Positions 33,901 to 46,200 of a stretch of DNA of 64,000 nucleotides are shown in pieces. The stretch spans positions 62,001-126,000 of the forward strand of contig JAEHOE010000114.1 of assembly GCA_016858145.1 (NCBI GenBank). Direction: 5' to 3'. The notes beneath the pieces are model-generated. The model ran no database searches. It was not told the origin of the DNA and saw only the letters and a program-made list of their open reading frames with translations. The position numbers were made by a program, and so were the translations under genes. This stretch comes from Edaphochlamys debaryana. Its lineage: Eukaryota; Chlorophyta; Chlorophyceae; Chlamydomonadales. Within the stretch, counting starts at the first letter, position 1. Every line of letters begins with the position of its first letter.

Positions 33901-36110
33901 TCGAGCGGGCCTACGGCCCTGATCGCCTGTAAACGTACATACCCCCCCTCCCCTCCCCTGCCCCCCTCCCCGCCCCCCCACCTGAGCCGCCCGGTGCCTG
34001 GCCTCGTCGCTGTAGAGCTTGAGCATGGCCAGAGTGAGGTGAAGGTGGGGGGGGGCCATGAAGACGGAGGGGTCCAGGCCGGAGGAGCCGGAGGGGGGGC
34101 ACACCTGGGGGGTGGGGAGGTGGGGGGAGGGAGGGGGAGGGCGGGGAGGCGGGCGGGTAGTGTGGGGTCGGTGTGGTGACACGCAGCATGACACAGCACA
34201 GCCCAGCACGGCACAGCCACGGCATGGCAAACCACAGCACAGCGTCGCACGACAAGGCGCGGCACGAGGTGCTGCTGCCTCCACGCCCTGCAATCAGCAC
34301 TCCTTTGAACCCCCCCGCCCCGTGCCCCCGCCCCCTTAACTCCCCCCCCCCACCTTGGGGTCGTTGAGCACTGCCCGGCGGAAGGCCTCGAACTGCCGTA
34401 CAGCCGCGGGGGAGGCCAGGGGCAGCGACAGGAAGAAGTTGTAGTCCAGGTGCCTTGGGGGGGGGAGAGGGGGGGGGTGATTGGAGGGAAGGTGAGGGAA
34501 GGTGGGGGAAAGGTGGCAGGGGGGCGGCTGGGTCCATGCCTCCCCACCCCCTGACCAGCCCCCATGGCCATGGTCCGACCATGTCCTTACCCCGCGTGTC
34601 CAAACACACGTGCCCCCCCACCCGGAACCCCCCGCCGCCCCCACCTGCCCCCCAGCGCCTCCGCCATGGCCAGCTGGCACCGCACGGCGTGTCGCTGTCT
34701 CTCGTGCCAAAACACACTTCCCCTCCTTCCCCCCCCCCTTCCCCCCCACCTGCCCCCCAGCGCCTCCGCCATGGCCAGCTGACACCGCACGTAGGCGCTC
34801 GACACTGCCGCCCGCGTGGGGCCCTTGATGGTCACCTCGCCGCCGCCCCCGCCTGCGGAACCGAGGGGGAAGAGGAGCGGGAGGGCACCGTAGGTGAGAC
34901 GAGGGAGAGGGGTCGGAATGCCCGGTATACATGTGGCAGCAGACGCCCCGCCTTGTCACCCACTGCCGTCACACCTTGCCCCCCCCCCCTCAGCAGCTCA
35001 GCATCGCCGCCGCCCCCCTGCCGCCCCCAGGGGCGCAGCCCTCCTGGGGTGGCCCTTGGAGCTTGGGCCCTGGATCCTGGATCTAGGACCATAGATGCTG
35101 GATCTTGGGCCCTCCGGACCCTGGATCCTGGATCCTCCGACGTCACGGCGCACCTGCCCCTGCCGCCCCGCCCGGCCCCGCGGGCTTGCGTGGGATGGCC
35201 AGCGACGCCCCCGTCTCCGCCTCGATGCGCTTGCGGGTGCGGCCCTCGCGGCCGATGAGGAAGGGGAAGAGCTCCGAGGTGGCGGGGGGCGGGGTGAGGG
35301 GTTGGGTGAGGGGTTGGGGCGGAGGTCCAAGGTGCATGGGGTGGTGAGGGGCGGGTAGAGGGACTGGGCTGGGATTGAGGGCGATGGGGAGCCGCCACAG
35401 AGCCCGGTCGGGCTAGGCAGCCCCAATGCCCCCTCCACTATCTGTCCCTCGCTTTCCCTGCCTCTGTGAGGCTCGTGGCAAGGGCGGCCCTGGCACGCCC
35501 GCCCCTTCCCCCCACGTCCCCCCCTTCCCTGTCAGGTCCCCGGGGGGGTGGATCAGGCCTGGAGGCCAGGCCCCGGGGCATGCCCCTCCCCCCCTTTCCC
35601 CCGTCGCCTTCCCCCCTCCGTCCCACGCCCCGCCGTACGGTATGACGATCTCATGGCACGGGGGACCCCACCCCGACAACCCTCCCGCCCACAGGCCGAT
35701 GGGGAGCGGGGATTTTCCCTCCGCTGCCCACCCCTCCTGTCGCACCCCACTCCCGGTTCCCCTTCTGCCCGCCCGTCCCCCCTGCCCCCTGCCCCCTCCC
35801 CCCTCAACCAGGCCCCCCTGCTGCACTCCCCTTCCCGCAGCCTCCTCTGCCTTGCCTCCGAGTCACAAGACAGCTTCGCCACGAACTGGTTGCCCTCCTG
35901 GGAGATGAGGGACTCGTCTATCTCCTCGTCGCCCTCCGTGGCTGTCGACGGCATAGGCTCCTCGTCCTCGTCGTTGATGAAGCGCGAGCCGACGGCGTGC
36001 TCGCCGCGTTCGGGGGCGTGCGCAATGCAGTTATTTGCGCTGCCCTGCACTCGGTAGCTCCTACTCCCTACACTGACCAAGCGTGGAAAAAGCACGTCGA
36101 CGTCCGCCAT
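30945..36110 (-). CDS. ASCC1: ASCC1 homologue (KH + 2H phosphoesterase-like)
   Basis: ASCC1 is a subunit of the activating signal cointegrator complex, linked in animals to transcription and alkylation-damage repair. Exons: 36110-35856, 35271-35154, 34852-34750, 34453-34354, 34104-33982, 33248-33180, 32790-32737, 32352-32221, 31865-31822, 31525-31387 and 31022-30945, giving 1215 nt (404 residues), matching animal ASCC1 length. The KH domain starts at about residue 86 (LFPFLIGREGRTRKRIEAET). Its GxxG-type loop is GREG, and the domain continues through EVTIKG. The AKAP7/2H domain follows: YNFFLSLPLAS, then the first HxT, H214-L-T216, in HLHLTLAMLKL. Then come YMNDDPSAMHVLYLK and the second HxT, H326-A-T328, in KLHATIINTR, ending GYYRCAKRLALK. 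Both His motifs are intact. Intron 1 uses a GC donor (gcaagg). It is head-to-head with the GT49 gene. Confidence 0.9.
31247..31280 (-). repeat. Copy of the ASCC1 exon 10 3' edge
   Basis: The sequence ctcggtatggtgtgtgtccccag parallels ctcgatggtgtgtatccccag at 31386-31406, the end of exon 10 and its donor. It lies in the following intron and keeps a GT donor-like position. Confidence 0.45.
32447..32480 (-). repeat. Copy of the ASCC1 exon 8 acceptor and first codons
   Basis: The word ggtctggtcgtggacctgag is identical to 32336-32355, where it marks the exon 8 start (reading VHDQT) and its acceptor. The copy sits ~110 bp upstream in the intron and offers a duplicate AG acceptor. Confidence 0.65.
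34640..34687 (-). repeat. Copy of the ASCC1 exon 3 3' edge with donor
   Basis: About 47 nt nearly identical (one substitution in the aligned block) to 34745-34791, which encodes VRCQLAMAEALGG and the following GT donor. The copy lies in intron 3 and repeats the donor, but no acceptor giving a conserved frame is evident. Confidence 0.7.
35062..35145. repeat. GGATCCTGGATCT-type repeat in ASCC1 intron 2
   Basis: Degenerate copies of ctggatcctggatct over roughly 80 bp. Same GATC-centred word family as in the pseudokinase exons. Confidence 0.6.
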
Positions 36111-36378
36111 GGTCGCGGCGGCTCCGAGAAGCGGAGAAGCCGTGCAGTGATCCCGCGACGGCAGTAGTCAGTTCGATGGCGCTATTGGTTGAAGCACACT
36201 TGTTTACCAGGTTATACACTGTCACCTACACACTGCACTGTCCAAACGCTGCCAACGAGTACTCAATCAGCGTGCTGGCCCTGCTGCCGTGCTAAGCGCA
36301 GTGCTCCTTTCCACACTTGACAATTCTGTTGCTATCATGACACAATTGCTACTGCGATAATTAGGGAAGGCAGCAGTG
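36111..36378. promoter_or_regulatory. Compact bidirectional promoter, ASCC1 / GT49 gene
   Basis: Only 268 bp separate the ATG codons of these divergent genes. It is noticeably AT-richer than its surroundings. No canonical TATA box is obvious. Confidence 0.55.
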
Positions 36379-39300
36379 ATGCAGCGACCGCGGTCCACCC
36401 GGCTGTTGCTCCTGGTTGCGCTCGCTGTCGCGCAGCCGCGATGGGCTGCCGCGGCCGCAAACCCCAAAGCTGAGGAGCTCAAGGAGGCGATCAATGCGGA
36501 TTACAAGTTTGGCAGGACGAATTGGGACAGTGCCATCCTCAATGACACGCTCTCCAAGTGAGGCTGCGGCGGAGGAGCGGGCGCAGCCAGGGCTGGCGGG
36601 AGGCATATGTGCGGTCCATTTGGGGAGTGCGGGCCGCTTCGCACCTTCCGATGCCTGTCCCCGCCCGCAACAGCCAGACACGACCACCCGGCGCCCTTGG
36701 CCTCCCCAAACACGCGCTCCCCTCCACGCCTTCCCCGCCCCTACTCCCCCCCCCTGCCCCCTCCTTCACCGCCTCCTCCGCCCCCGCTTTCCTAGCGTCA
36801 AGCTGGAGCGCATCATCTGGAGCGCCAAGCCGCCGCGCTTCGCCTTCACGGTCTTCACGCAGCTCACGCTCAACCGCCTCCCCACGCTCTACAACATGTG
36901 CACCACGTACACGGGGCCCCTCTCGGCGGCCGTGTTCGTGCCCCTAGTGCAGACGCAGCCCTACCCCGCCTCGACCTCGGGCTCGGGCTCGGGGGGGAGA
37001 GGGGCGGGGGGTGCAGAGGACGGCGGGTTGAACCCGCAGAGCGCCAAAGTGCTGGCGGAGGCGGTGGAGGAGGTGGAGCGAGTGTTCGAACGGTGGGTGC
37101 TGGTACTGGGATGGGGTTGGTGTGGGGTGGGGGCTGGAGGCGTGAGGGGGGGGGGTGAGGGTCGTGCTGGCGAAGGGGGCGCGGAAAGGGGTTCAGCGGG
37201 GTTGGAGAAGGGGAGGGCGGGCGGGGCAGGGGAGCGGAGGGAGGGAGAGGCGCGGGGCTTGGCACGCCAAGCAAATGTGCGCCGCGTGCTGGGGCTGACG
37301 TGGCAGTAAGGGGAGGGTGGAAGGAGACAGGGGTCGTGGAGGGGATGGTGGAGGCGGGAAGGGGAAAGGCCCCCGTCGCGTGGGCAGCCATTCGGAGGCG
37401 GGGGAGGGGCCGGTGGTGGGACCGTGACCCGGCACGGGGGAGGCGGGGCATGGGGTAGGGTCCAGGGTGGGGCGTAGGGGATGGCTGAAAGTAGGCTCTC
37501 TGGAGTAGCTGCAGCGGGAGCTCGAGTCGTTCTATGGAAGGCGCTCGGACTGTACGGATTGAGTCGTACGGGAGCAGTACCAGGGCCGTACAGGGGGGAG
37601 GCGGCAGGCTGTGCATGTGGGGAAGCTGCCCGAGCCAGAGCAATGCAGGGTGGCGGACAGAGCGCCCCTGCAGCGCTGTGGGACCGTGTTGAGGCGGCCA
37701 TCGGGGGCTGGGGCCGGGACTGGCGGCCGGACATGAGGCGCGGACGGCACGGCGTTCTGGGTTCCGGGCTTGGTCCGAGGCTGGGGATGGGAGCCAGCGA
37801 ATGGCGAGCGGTATTCGTTGACCGCCACCTGCAGGAGGCCCTGACCCTGAACTGCTTCCCACTATGCCCCCAATGCTCCAATACATCCGAAGCTCCCCCC
37901 CAATGCCCCCTCCCTTGCAGGATAGAGAAGAACCCGGACATCTGCGCTCTGGACGTCATGCTCTTCTACGAGGTAAGGGGGGGAGCCTGGGGTGTGTGTG
38001 TGGGGGAGGATGGAAGCGGAGGGGGAGGGGAGTGGAGGGACGGAGTGGCCGTTCCAAGGGATGTGGGCGCGTGTTAAAAGGGGGGGCTCACTTGGGGGGT
38101 TGACTCGGTTTCGTGACCAGTGCTCTGCGTATCACGGCGCCGTAGGCCTGCCCTCGCCTGTGAAGCTCCCTTACGCATCCGCACGCTGTACATGCCGTAC
38201 AGGTGTACGACAGTGATCAGGCCAAGCTGCTGTACCCGGTCAACTACATGCGCAACTACGCACGCATGCAGGCAGGGGGGGGCAGGGGGCGGGAGGGGGG
38301 GCAGGGGGCGGGAGGGGGGGCAGGGGGCGGGACGGGGGCCAGGGGGGGCTGAACGGCTCACGGTTCGGGTCCCGGTGCTACCACTAGTTACTTGTGCTGT
38401 GCCAGCTGGGCATTGGGATTCCGGGCTGGAGTCCGGGCGGCAAGCAGCGCGCAGCACGGTCGGGTCCCGGGGTCCCGGTGCCCGGTGCCCTTCTGTCTCA
38501 CGTCCGCCCCTCCGGCGCAGCTCTCTGCACGCCCTCCACTCCCCTGTCCCCCTGCCCTTGCACCCCTCCCCCCCTGCCCTTACCCCTTCCCCCCCTGCTC
38601 CCCCCCCTGTCAGGTCCGCACCCGGCTCCTGGCCATGATAGACGTGGACATGTACATGAGCGGCTCGCTGAGCAGGGAGCTGACGGAGGCGGACACGTGA
38701 GGAGCGGGGGGGTGGGGGGATGGGGAGGGAGGGGCGGTTTCTCAAGCGAGAGGAGATCAGAGAGAGCGGGAGGGTGCGAGTGTTTGGAGCTGTGGGGGAG
38801 TGCGTCGTGCGGAGCGGGGGATGGAAGGGGGGCGGGGAGCTGAGCAGGGAGATGGGGGAGCGGACACGTGAGGAGCGGGGGGGTGGGGAGGGAGGGGCAG
38901 TTCCTCGAGCGAGACGGAGGGGGCGAGTGAAAGTGCGTCGCTCGCCAGTGCCGGTGGTGGCGCCGGGGAGGCTGCCGGTGGTACCGCAGGATGGTCCGCT
39001 GGAGGTCGGGTTGTTGGTCGGTCCGTGAGGGCGGCGCGTGATGAAGCTGGGGCGTCGGCAAGTGGGGGGAGGGGGGGGCTGGAAGGGGAGGGGCGGGAGG
39101 GCGGGCATCCTGTGGGGAGGTCGGGTCGGAGCAGCGCCTGGTCCCTGGCGCACGGCGGGGGTCTGAAACCGAGGGGGCTCGAGGCCTCCACCCTCTCTCC
39201 CTGCGATGCCTCCACGCCCGCCTCCCCATCTCCACCACCTTGTCCCCGCTCCAGGGTCCCCGCTTCGTGCCCCTCCCCCTGGTTCCCGCTGTCTAGATGG

Positions 39301-41587
39301 TCAGTACCCGTAATCCCCCTGTCCCCCTGTCCCCGCTCCAGGGTCAAGCAGTACGAGGCGCTGTGCTCCGAGCGGCGCGCCACCATCCTGCCCGCCTTCG
39401 AGCCCACGCGTGTGGGGGCGGGGGGCAAGGACATGGCCACAAACATCAGCAGGAGTGAGGCGGGGCCGGGGGGGGGGGAGGGGCTGGGGAGGGGAGGGGA
39501 GGGAGGCATGGGGTGGGAGGGGCAAGGGGCGGCGGGGTGTGCGGCCGTGGCCCTCGGCTGTGGGCGGCGGTTGGTATCACAGCAGCGGCGGTCACACCCG
39601 CAGTCCTCCCCTATTCGCGCCCAAGGGCCCACGCCCATGCTCCGGGCCCACGCTCCGCCCCCTTGAACTACACAACCCCACACCCACAACCCCTCCGCGT
39701 CTGCCACCATGCACACCTCCCCCTTCCCCTCACCAGCCCTGCCGCCCCGCACACCCCACCCCCCACCCCCAGTGTCCAAGGACGTGCTCCGCTCCGTGCA
39801 CGGCCGCAACAAGTACGCCATGCAGTTCAAGCTGCGCGTGTTCCCGCGGGGGCACACGCCCACGGACTACGTGAGGTGGTTCAACGCCACGGAGCCGTAC
39901 CAGGTGGGGGGGCGGGGATGGGGGGGCGGGAGGTCCGGGCGGGCGGCCGCGTGGGGACGTAGCCTTACCAGGTGGGGGGCGGCCGCGTCGGGGAGAAGGT
40001 CAGTCCATTGATACGGGGTTTTACAAGTACAGTGCAGCGGTCAGCATGGAGGGGGCGAGGGAAGCCTGGCGGGGCCACTCGACGGACGGTCACTCACCTA
40101 GGCTCCGCCTCACATGCGTGCGTTACCCCACAGGTGCAGTACAAGCGGTTTTACGAGCCGTGGTTTATCACGTGCGATGAGATCATGCCCTGGTGAGTCA
40201 GCAGCTCGTCCAATAGCATACAACGCTGCACCCTTGATCGCACAGCGCTCGTACATCACCCTGCCAAGAGCCGGCGCTGGCATCACGCCTCTACTCTGCC
40301 TGAGCCTGACCGTTGGCTGCTGCCGTACGCCGTACAGGTACGACGTGGACTTCCGCGGGTACGGCATGAATAAGATCATCCTGATCGCCGCGCTCAATTA
40401 TTACAACTACACGTTCTGGGTGCACCCCAACGCCTGGCTGGTGCACAACCCGCACACCGGTGAGCAGTTGGTTGGGGCCTCCGGGACCCCCCGGGTGCGG
40501 GGACAGGTCTGGGGGCAGAGGCCCAGGCCCAGGCCCAAGCGTCGTGGGCCCGAACTGGGCCTGGACCTGGATTCTGTCCTGCTCCTGCTCCCGCTTTGGC
40601 GGTAGCGATGGGGCGGCGGGGCGGGCCGGGTGAGGTCCCGGACGGCTCTGGCGAACTCTCAGCGTCGCGCTCGGGGCCGGTCGGGCTTGTCGATATGGGC
40701 CGGGGAAGTTGTGCTCCCTGGTAGTGGGACGCGTGTGGTGTCCGTGCTGTGGTCCGTGCGGTTGCCTGCCTGCACTGAGCGGTTCGGTCCGCCGCTGCCC
40801 GCGTGCAGACACGGAGGTTCGGAAGCTGGTGGCGCGGGAGGCATCCGACGTCAACAAACTCAAGGTAGGTCGTGCATGTGACGGGTCGGCCTCGGCGTGT
40901 GGCCTGTAGGCGGGTCCTACTTCAGGCTCGTGCTCATCAGTGCCTGTGCTGTGAGGCTACCTGCATATGCGCGGCGCTGCGCTCTGCCTCACTCCTCCGC
41001 CGCAGCGCGCCCGCACGTTCGAGCCCCCTCTGTCATGTTCGTGGAGCCTCTCTCTGCAGTGGAACCTGTCCTGTCCTGACTCGACCCCGCCTCGGTGCTG
41101 TGCTGTGCTCCCCCGCCCCCCCCCCCAGGTCAAGCTCCCCGCCAACGCGCTCTACCGAAAGTTGACGGCGCTGTTCGGGAAGGCCAAGCGGGGCATGATG
41201 CGCGGCACGTACGAGCCGCGCGTGGACTCACGTGCGATGGCAGTGTACGACAGGTGCGGTGGTTGTTGTACGATGTACGGTAGGGGCGTGCGGTTGGTGT
41301 AGGGGCTGCGTGTCGCGCTGAACCGGGATAGTGTCGAGCCGAAGCGTGGTGCCAGCGGTCGGGGGATGGTGTGCGGGGGCGGGGGGGTCTTGGCGTCGAT
41401 CGGGTATGGGGCAGGCGGTGCCACACGCCCACGGGCGCTCTCCAGCCCCTCACCTCCCTCTCCTCGCGCGCTCTCCCACACCCTGCGCCCCGCCCCCTCC
41501 CCCCCGCCTCCCAGGGTGTCCTGGCTGCGGCGCCCCCCTGAGCTGGTGGGCACTCCCACACCCGAGCACGTCTTCACCATGTCATGA
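36379..41587 (+). CDS. GT49 (LARGE/B4GAT1-like) glycosyltransferase
   Basis: Likely Golgi or secretory glycosyltransferase related to the glucuronyl/xylosyl-transferase family GT49; donor and acceptor are unknown here. Exons: 36379-36557, 36796-37092, 37921-37972, 38203-38271, 38614-38696, 39342-39454, 39773-39903, 40134-40192, 40338-40459, 40809-40864, 41129-41253 and 41515-41587, all phases consistent, giving 1359 nt (452 residues). Residues 1-26 form a signal peptide or anchor (TRLLLLVALAVAQ core). The catalytic metal-binding DxD is D209-V-D211 in LLAMIDVDMYMSGSL. Downstream GT49 blocks are YEPWFITCDEIMPWYD, the DFRGYGMNKI motif (residues 332-341; LARGE-type proteins have F-x-G-Y-G-x-x-K), and FWVHPNAWLVHNPHT. 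The intron at 38272 has a GC donor, with no usable GT for about 90 nt. A TGTAA at 42686 is a plausible poly(A) signal. Confidence 0.8.
38272..38340. repeat. G-rich ~19-bp tandem repeat in a GT49 intron
   Basis: Three or more copies of a unit like gggggggcagggggcggga lie immediately after the GC donor of this intron. Confidence 0.75.
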
Positions 41588-43227
41588 GGCAGGCGCTGTG
41601 GGGCCCGGGGCCATGCGGCGGACCGTATCGCCCGGCTACTCGGTCCTGACGCGACCACGCACGGCCGCGCACGCCGCCGGGGCTTGAAGCCCCAAAGGCT
41701 GGCGAGGGCCTGAGGGCGCTGGGGCGCGGCAGGCGGCACGGAGGGGCGCCCCAGGGCCTGTCGGCTGGCGCGGGAGCGAGCCGCCTGGGACCCACGGCAC
41801 GCTGGGGCCTCCAAGGCTCGCTCACGTGGCGTGACGTGGGGCGCGAGGGCACGTGGGATCGATGGCATCGGCACCAACAGCCCGCGGCCTCGCCATGGGC
41901 CCCCCAGGCCTCTTGCGGCGTGGCCGGGCACAAGGGCTTGTGGGATGGCACTTTCACCAACGGCGCGAGGCCAGGACAGGCGGGCGAGCCTGGGGCGGGG
42001 CCAGAGGCAGTGCGGCGCTCCATGTCCAGCCGGCGGTACCGGTACCCCCGCGCCCTGATTGCAGCGCGTTTATTCGACTGTGTGCGCGTGGGGCGGGGCG
42101 TGCAGGGGTGCCGGGGAAGCGTGTGGGCGCGCAGGGCAGGGCTGCCGTCAAGGCAATGTCCTCAGCCGAGGCTTCTGAGCGCAGGCCGCGCTGCGTGTGC
42201 GGCCGGCGGCTGCGACCTGACCCGGCCTGCCGCGAGGCCGGCAGGCTTGCACAGGATGGATGGAGATGTGTCGATTGGGGTCAGCGCTCGCTTGGCGCTC
42301 GCTGTCCGTTAGGTGGGAGACGAAGTGGGCCCGGGTGGGTCCCGTGGCTGGGCCTGGGTGAGCGAATCCGGGCCAGGCCCAGAGCAGATACGTGGGCAGA
42401 GGTAGACGAGGAGCGAGCGGGCTCGTGCGGGCAAGGCGTGTGGCTGGCAGCAAAGAGGGCGCATGGGTGCATGGCTGGGGCTGCGTTCGAATGACGTGGC
42501 GAGGAGAGTCGAGTGCCGGTATCCGGGGCCATGGGTTCATGGCGCGCGGGCAACAGGAAGCAGGAGCGAGAAGGAACAGGCAGCACTTAATATCGCATTC
42601 ATGCCCGGCCTGAAGACGGACGGACGGATGGCGTTCGCATCCTTCCGGCGGCGGGCCATACTTCGCTCGTCCATCTGTCAATGTATGTAACGCCCACCCA
42701 CCAACCTCCATGCACCTGGTAGTGACTCCTCGGGGCACCAAACAGGTAACTGAGCACACTGCGCAGACGGACGTGACCACAGCCAGGCCTACGTACAATT
42801 CCGCCTTCGGGCCCACAATCAAGCAAGTTCTGACGCCACGTGCAACGAGAGCCCACAATGTGGAAGGGCGACACTTGGGAAGGTCCCCTGTCTGACGTAC
42901 GGCCTATAGATTGGAAGAAAGCCCATGCAGGGCGCAGACGCAACACAAGGTTATGACCGGATCTTCATCTCACTTGAACTGAACAAGGCGTCTGGGGCCG
43001 TACATCCTCTGCCAATGGACATACTAGATAACGCGGGGTTTCAGCCCCAAGGAACTGACAGAGGGCCCCGCTTCATTCATGCATCGTTATGTCCTACGGG
43101 GCGGCCGCCCCCAATCAACATGCTTCTATAAAAGCCTTAAGGCGTTCGCAAATTTGCTGCTATCGCAACCTTTGGGGAGAAGTGCCAGGCGCCGTCCGCC
43201 CGTACTTCACCCAACAATAATGTGCGT
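41588..43227. other. Convergent 3' region, no gene recognised
   Basis: Between the stops of the GT49 gene (+) and the pseudo-subtilase (-). ORFs here lack family features. A poly(A) candidate for the + gene is annotated separately. Confidence 0.4.
42686..42690 (+). terminator. Candidate TGTAA poly(A) signal of the GT49 gene
   Basis: TGTAA is the usual chlorophycean poly(A) signal. This is the first + strand copy I found after the GT49 stop, implying a long 3' UTR of about 1.1 kb. Position is suggestive only. Confidence 0.35.
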
Positions 43228-46200
43228 TCACAGGCCCAGGGTCCTGGGAACATTGATGATGCCAGCCCCGTAGATCTTGCGCATCTCGCCAGGGTTGCCG
43301 GGAGGGAGCACGGCGCCACGCACGATTGCGGCCTTGACCTGAGGGCGGCAAGGGCCCACCGGGCAGCAGGCAGAGCAGGTTATATAGTGCACAGGGCGGG
43401 GGCAACGGCAGGCCCAGCTACGGGGTAGCATACGGGCCTACGGGGTAGCGTACGGCATGTACGAGAGAGGCCATACCACTGCAAAGGGGAATCGTCGATA
43501 GAGTCTAGCTAGACATGCGCACCTGGCCGGCGCTGACGGAGGTCTTGGTGCGTCCGGGGGCGCAAAGCTCAGTCTCCAATTTCCCCTTGTCCATGGCTGC
43601 TTTCTGGATGTAAAGCGCTGCCAAGGCCGCGGTGTGGGACACAGACAAGGCGCCCTGGACGAACAGAGTGCCATAACCTTCAGAGACGGTGTGAATGCCG
43701 TCATCAGCCCAACACGGGTTGGGGTAGTTGGAGAACTCGCCACCTGGCGCCGTGACATCAACACCTAGCAGCAGCGAGCACGTACGTACGGCGGCAGTGC
43801 ACCGGGAGGCAGGGGGAGGCTTAGTCGATCGGGCGTCAGCAATAGCTCGGACCCAAGCAGCACTGCGCGCGGTGCTGGATGGGCGGTGTGGGGGCAGGGA
43901 CGGGAGGGACCCACTCCGTTCCGCTCCAAGCCCAGATACTCGCTTCCAGGGTAGGGCAGAGGGCGGCGTCCCTGCCAGACCCGCTCAGCAGGCCCCCCGC
44001 GCACCTCCGCCATAGCTGGAGAAGTAGGCGAGTCGGTTGTAGTCGGCGCCGGCAAAGTCCAAGCCGAGCGGGCAGTAGAACCAGTTGATGCTGTTCTGCG
44101 CACAGTGGCTGGGCGGGCACACCCCGACCGGCGCACTGGCGGCGACACAGAGGACGTTGGCATTCTCGCAGGGATTGGTGACGTAGCTTTTCTCGGTACG
44201 CAGGTCGCCTGGCAAGCCGTATGCCGGCCTGCGGCGGCGGGGCAGGGGCGCGGGAAAGGGTGTGTGGCGGGGGGAGCGAGGGGAGGGGCGGCTTAGTTGG
44301 GTTGCAATGGAAGGCGGCGGATGGCGATTAACTGGGGGGCACGGGGCTCCGGGAAGCTGGCACGCCGCCGGACGCTTCGTGCTCAACGTGACCCAACACC
44401 AGCCATGCACCGCGCATGCAAGTTCACGACCTCTCACCAAAGGCCCGCGCTGACGACGATCAGTACTCCGTTCCTGTTGGCGAAGGCAATGGCGCGATTG
44501 AGCATGTGGTTGATGTTCGTACCGTTGCCGTACAGCTCAGACCGGACTCCCGTACGGTTTGCGCGGTTCACCCTTTCGTCATCAACTGGGAAGGGGGGGA
44601 GGGGATAGATGCAAGGGCAGCGGGGGCGGAGAGGCAGCAAGGGGGTCATCAAGCAACCGCCGAGTTGCTTGACGCTTCAAGGCTACCCTCGCTCAGGCGC
44701 TTCAAGCCACGGTATGGCCACAGGAGGGAGGCCGCAGCCAGCAGTGGGAGCCAGCCAACTAAGCCCACTTCTTGATGAGGCTATCTCCTAATGCTCCACA
44801 CCTCCCGCCCCCTTGCTCACCCCACTCCAGAGTGAGGACGTCGCTTCCGGCCCCACCCAGGTCCTTGCGCTGGGCGGCGTAGATGACAGCCTGTAGCAGG
44901 GGATGCGCGGGAGGGATGAGGCAGCTCGTTACCGCGCGCGCCGAAGGAACGTTCGCTTGCTTGTGCAATGCAAGCAGCGCACACAACCCAGCAACACACC
45001 CACCTTGATCCAAGCGCTCCAGGGCACGCCCGCAGCTTTGCCACTGACCCGAACACCTGCAGGGGACAGCACATGCATGCATGTCACGCACATGTCACGG
45101 CAGCCTCGCGTGAATAGCGCGTGCATACCGCTGGTGGATGTCCCGTCGTACGGTGCTATGTGGCGCTCGTACTTACCGATCAGAGTAGAGCCGTACGCCA
45201 TGCCAACGATGCCTGCCCCATGGTTTGCCTCTGCGCCAATGATGCCAGCCGAGTATGTACCCGCGAGGTAACCGTATTCAGCAACGCTGCTTTGGAAGGG
45301 GTATTCGTCGAAGGACCTGGCGGATGGATGGAGGGTGCGGGTTCGTGCAGCGTCGGGAGCGAATCAGTCATGTTGCGCCACAGCTCCAGGCGTTTTATTA
45401 ATACAACATTCTGGCAAGTTGAGATGCGGAAGAACGCGGTGTAAGCACTCAGTGGCTTGCGATCAACGCAAATGTTGCAGCACGGGGTCGTGGGCAGCCT
45501 TATAAGCAAAACACATGTTGCTCTTACTCCGCTTTATATGTGAAGGCTCCAACGGTATGCGCGACGACGGCCGACTGTGTGTGTCCTTGCAATGGGTTCG
45601 GCACGAACCCCATCACCGTCGACTTCGGACCTTCCGCCCTCCGTCTGTGAATCAGGCTATTTGCTGCGTGGCCTGAGAGGCACCCCTTTAGCCCCCGCCG
45701 ATGCACTTCTTCTGGGGATTAGTTTGTACTGCCAAGCCGTTGTCTGTGCGAATGGAGCCTTAGGGATCCCTGGGTCGCCGTCGCCCCTTAAAGGCAAAAA
45801 ATGCTCACTTAGATACGTTCAGGTCGACCTTCCTGATTAGGTCAATGCCAAGCGAGCCCCAGGCCCTGCACGGTACACAAGATGAAGCATGGCGGCCATA
45901 CATGTCATGGCTGGGCAAGGGCAGTCAGGCGGCGACAGGGTGTAACGGGGTCCTGGAGGACCCTGGATTGGCATCCTAGGAGGCTTTTGAGAAGGTGGCA
46001 ACTCCATTGTTACAATGGTCGCGGGACAGGTCCGCGCCGGGGATATCCTGGCACGGTTCGAATCCAGGCAACTGCGAATGGAGATATCTGTAGCAGTGCT
46101 TTCCTCAATTGCATAATCTCTGCCATAACCCAGCGCGTAGAGCCCCCGGCTTGGCAACCCGAGAGAGAGCTCCGCAAGTCAAGGGTTGAAGCGGCAAGAG

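Noticed and set aside
38272..38340. Regularly repeated G-rich units considered as a CRISPR-like array
   Set aside because: No unique spacers of constant length; it is an intronic tandem repeat in a eukaryotic gene.
46053..46067. Possible tRNA gene from the T-loop-like ggttcgaatcc
   Set aside because: No matching D-arm, anticodon arm or acceptor stem could be drawn around it; it belongs to the LTR element interior.
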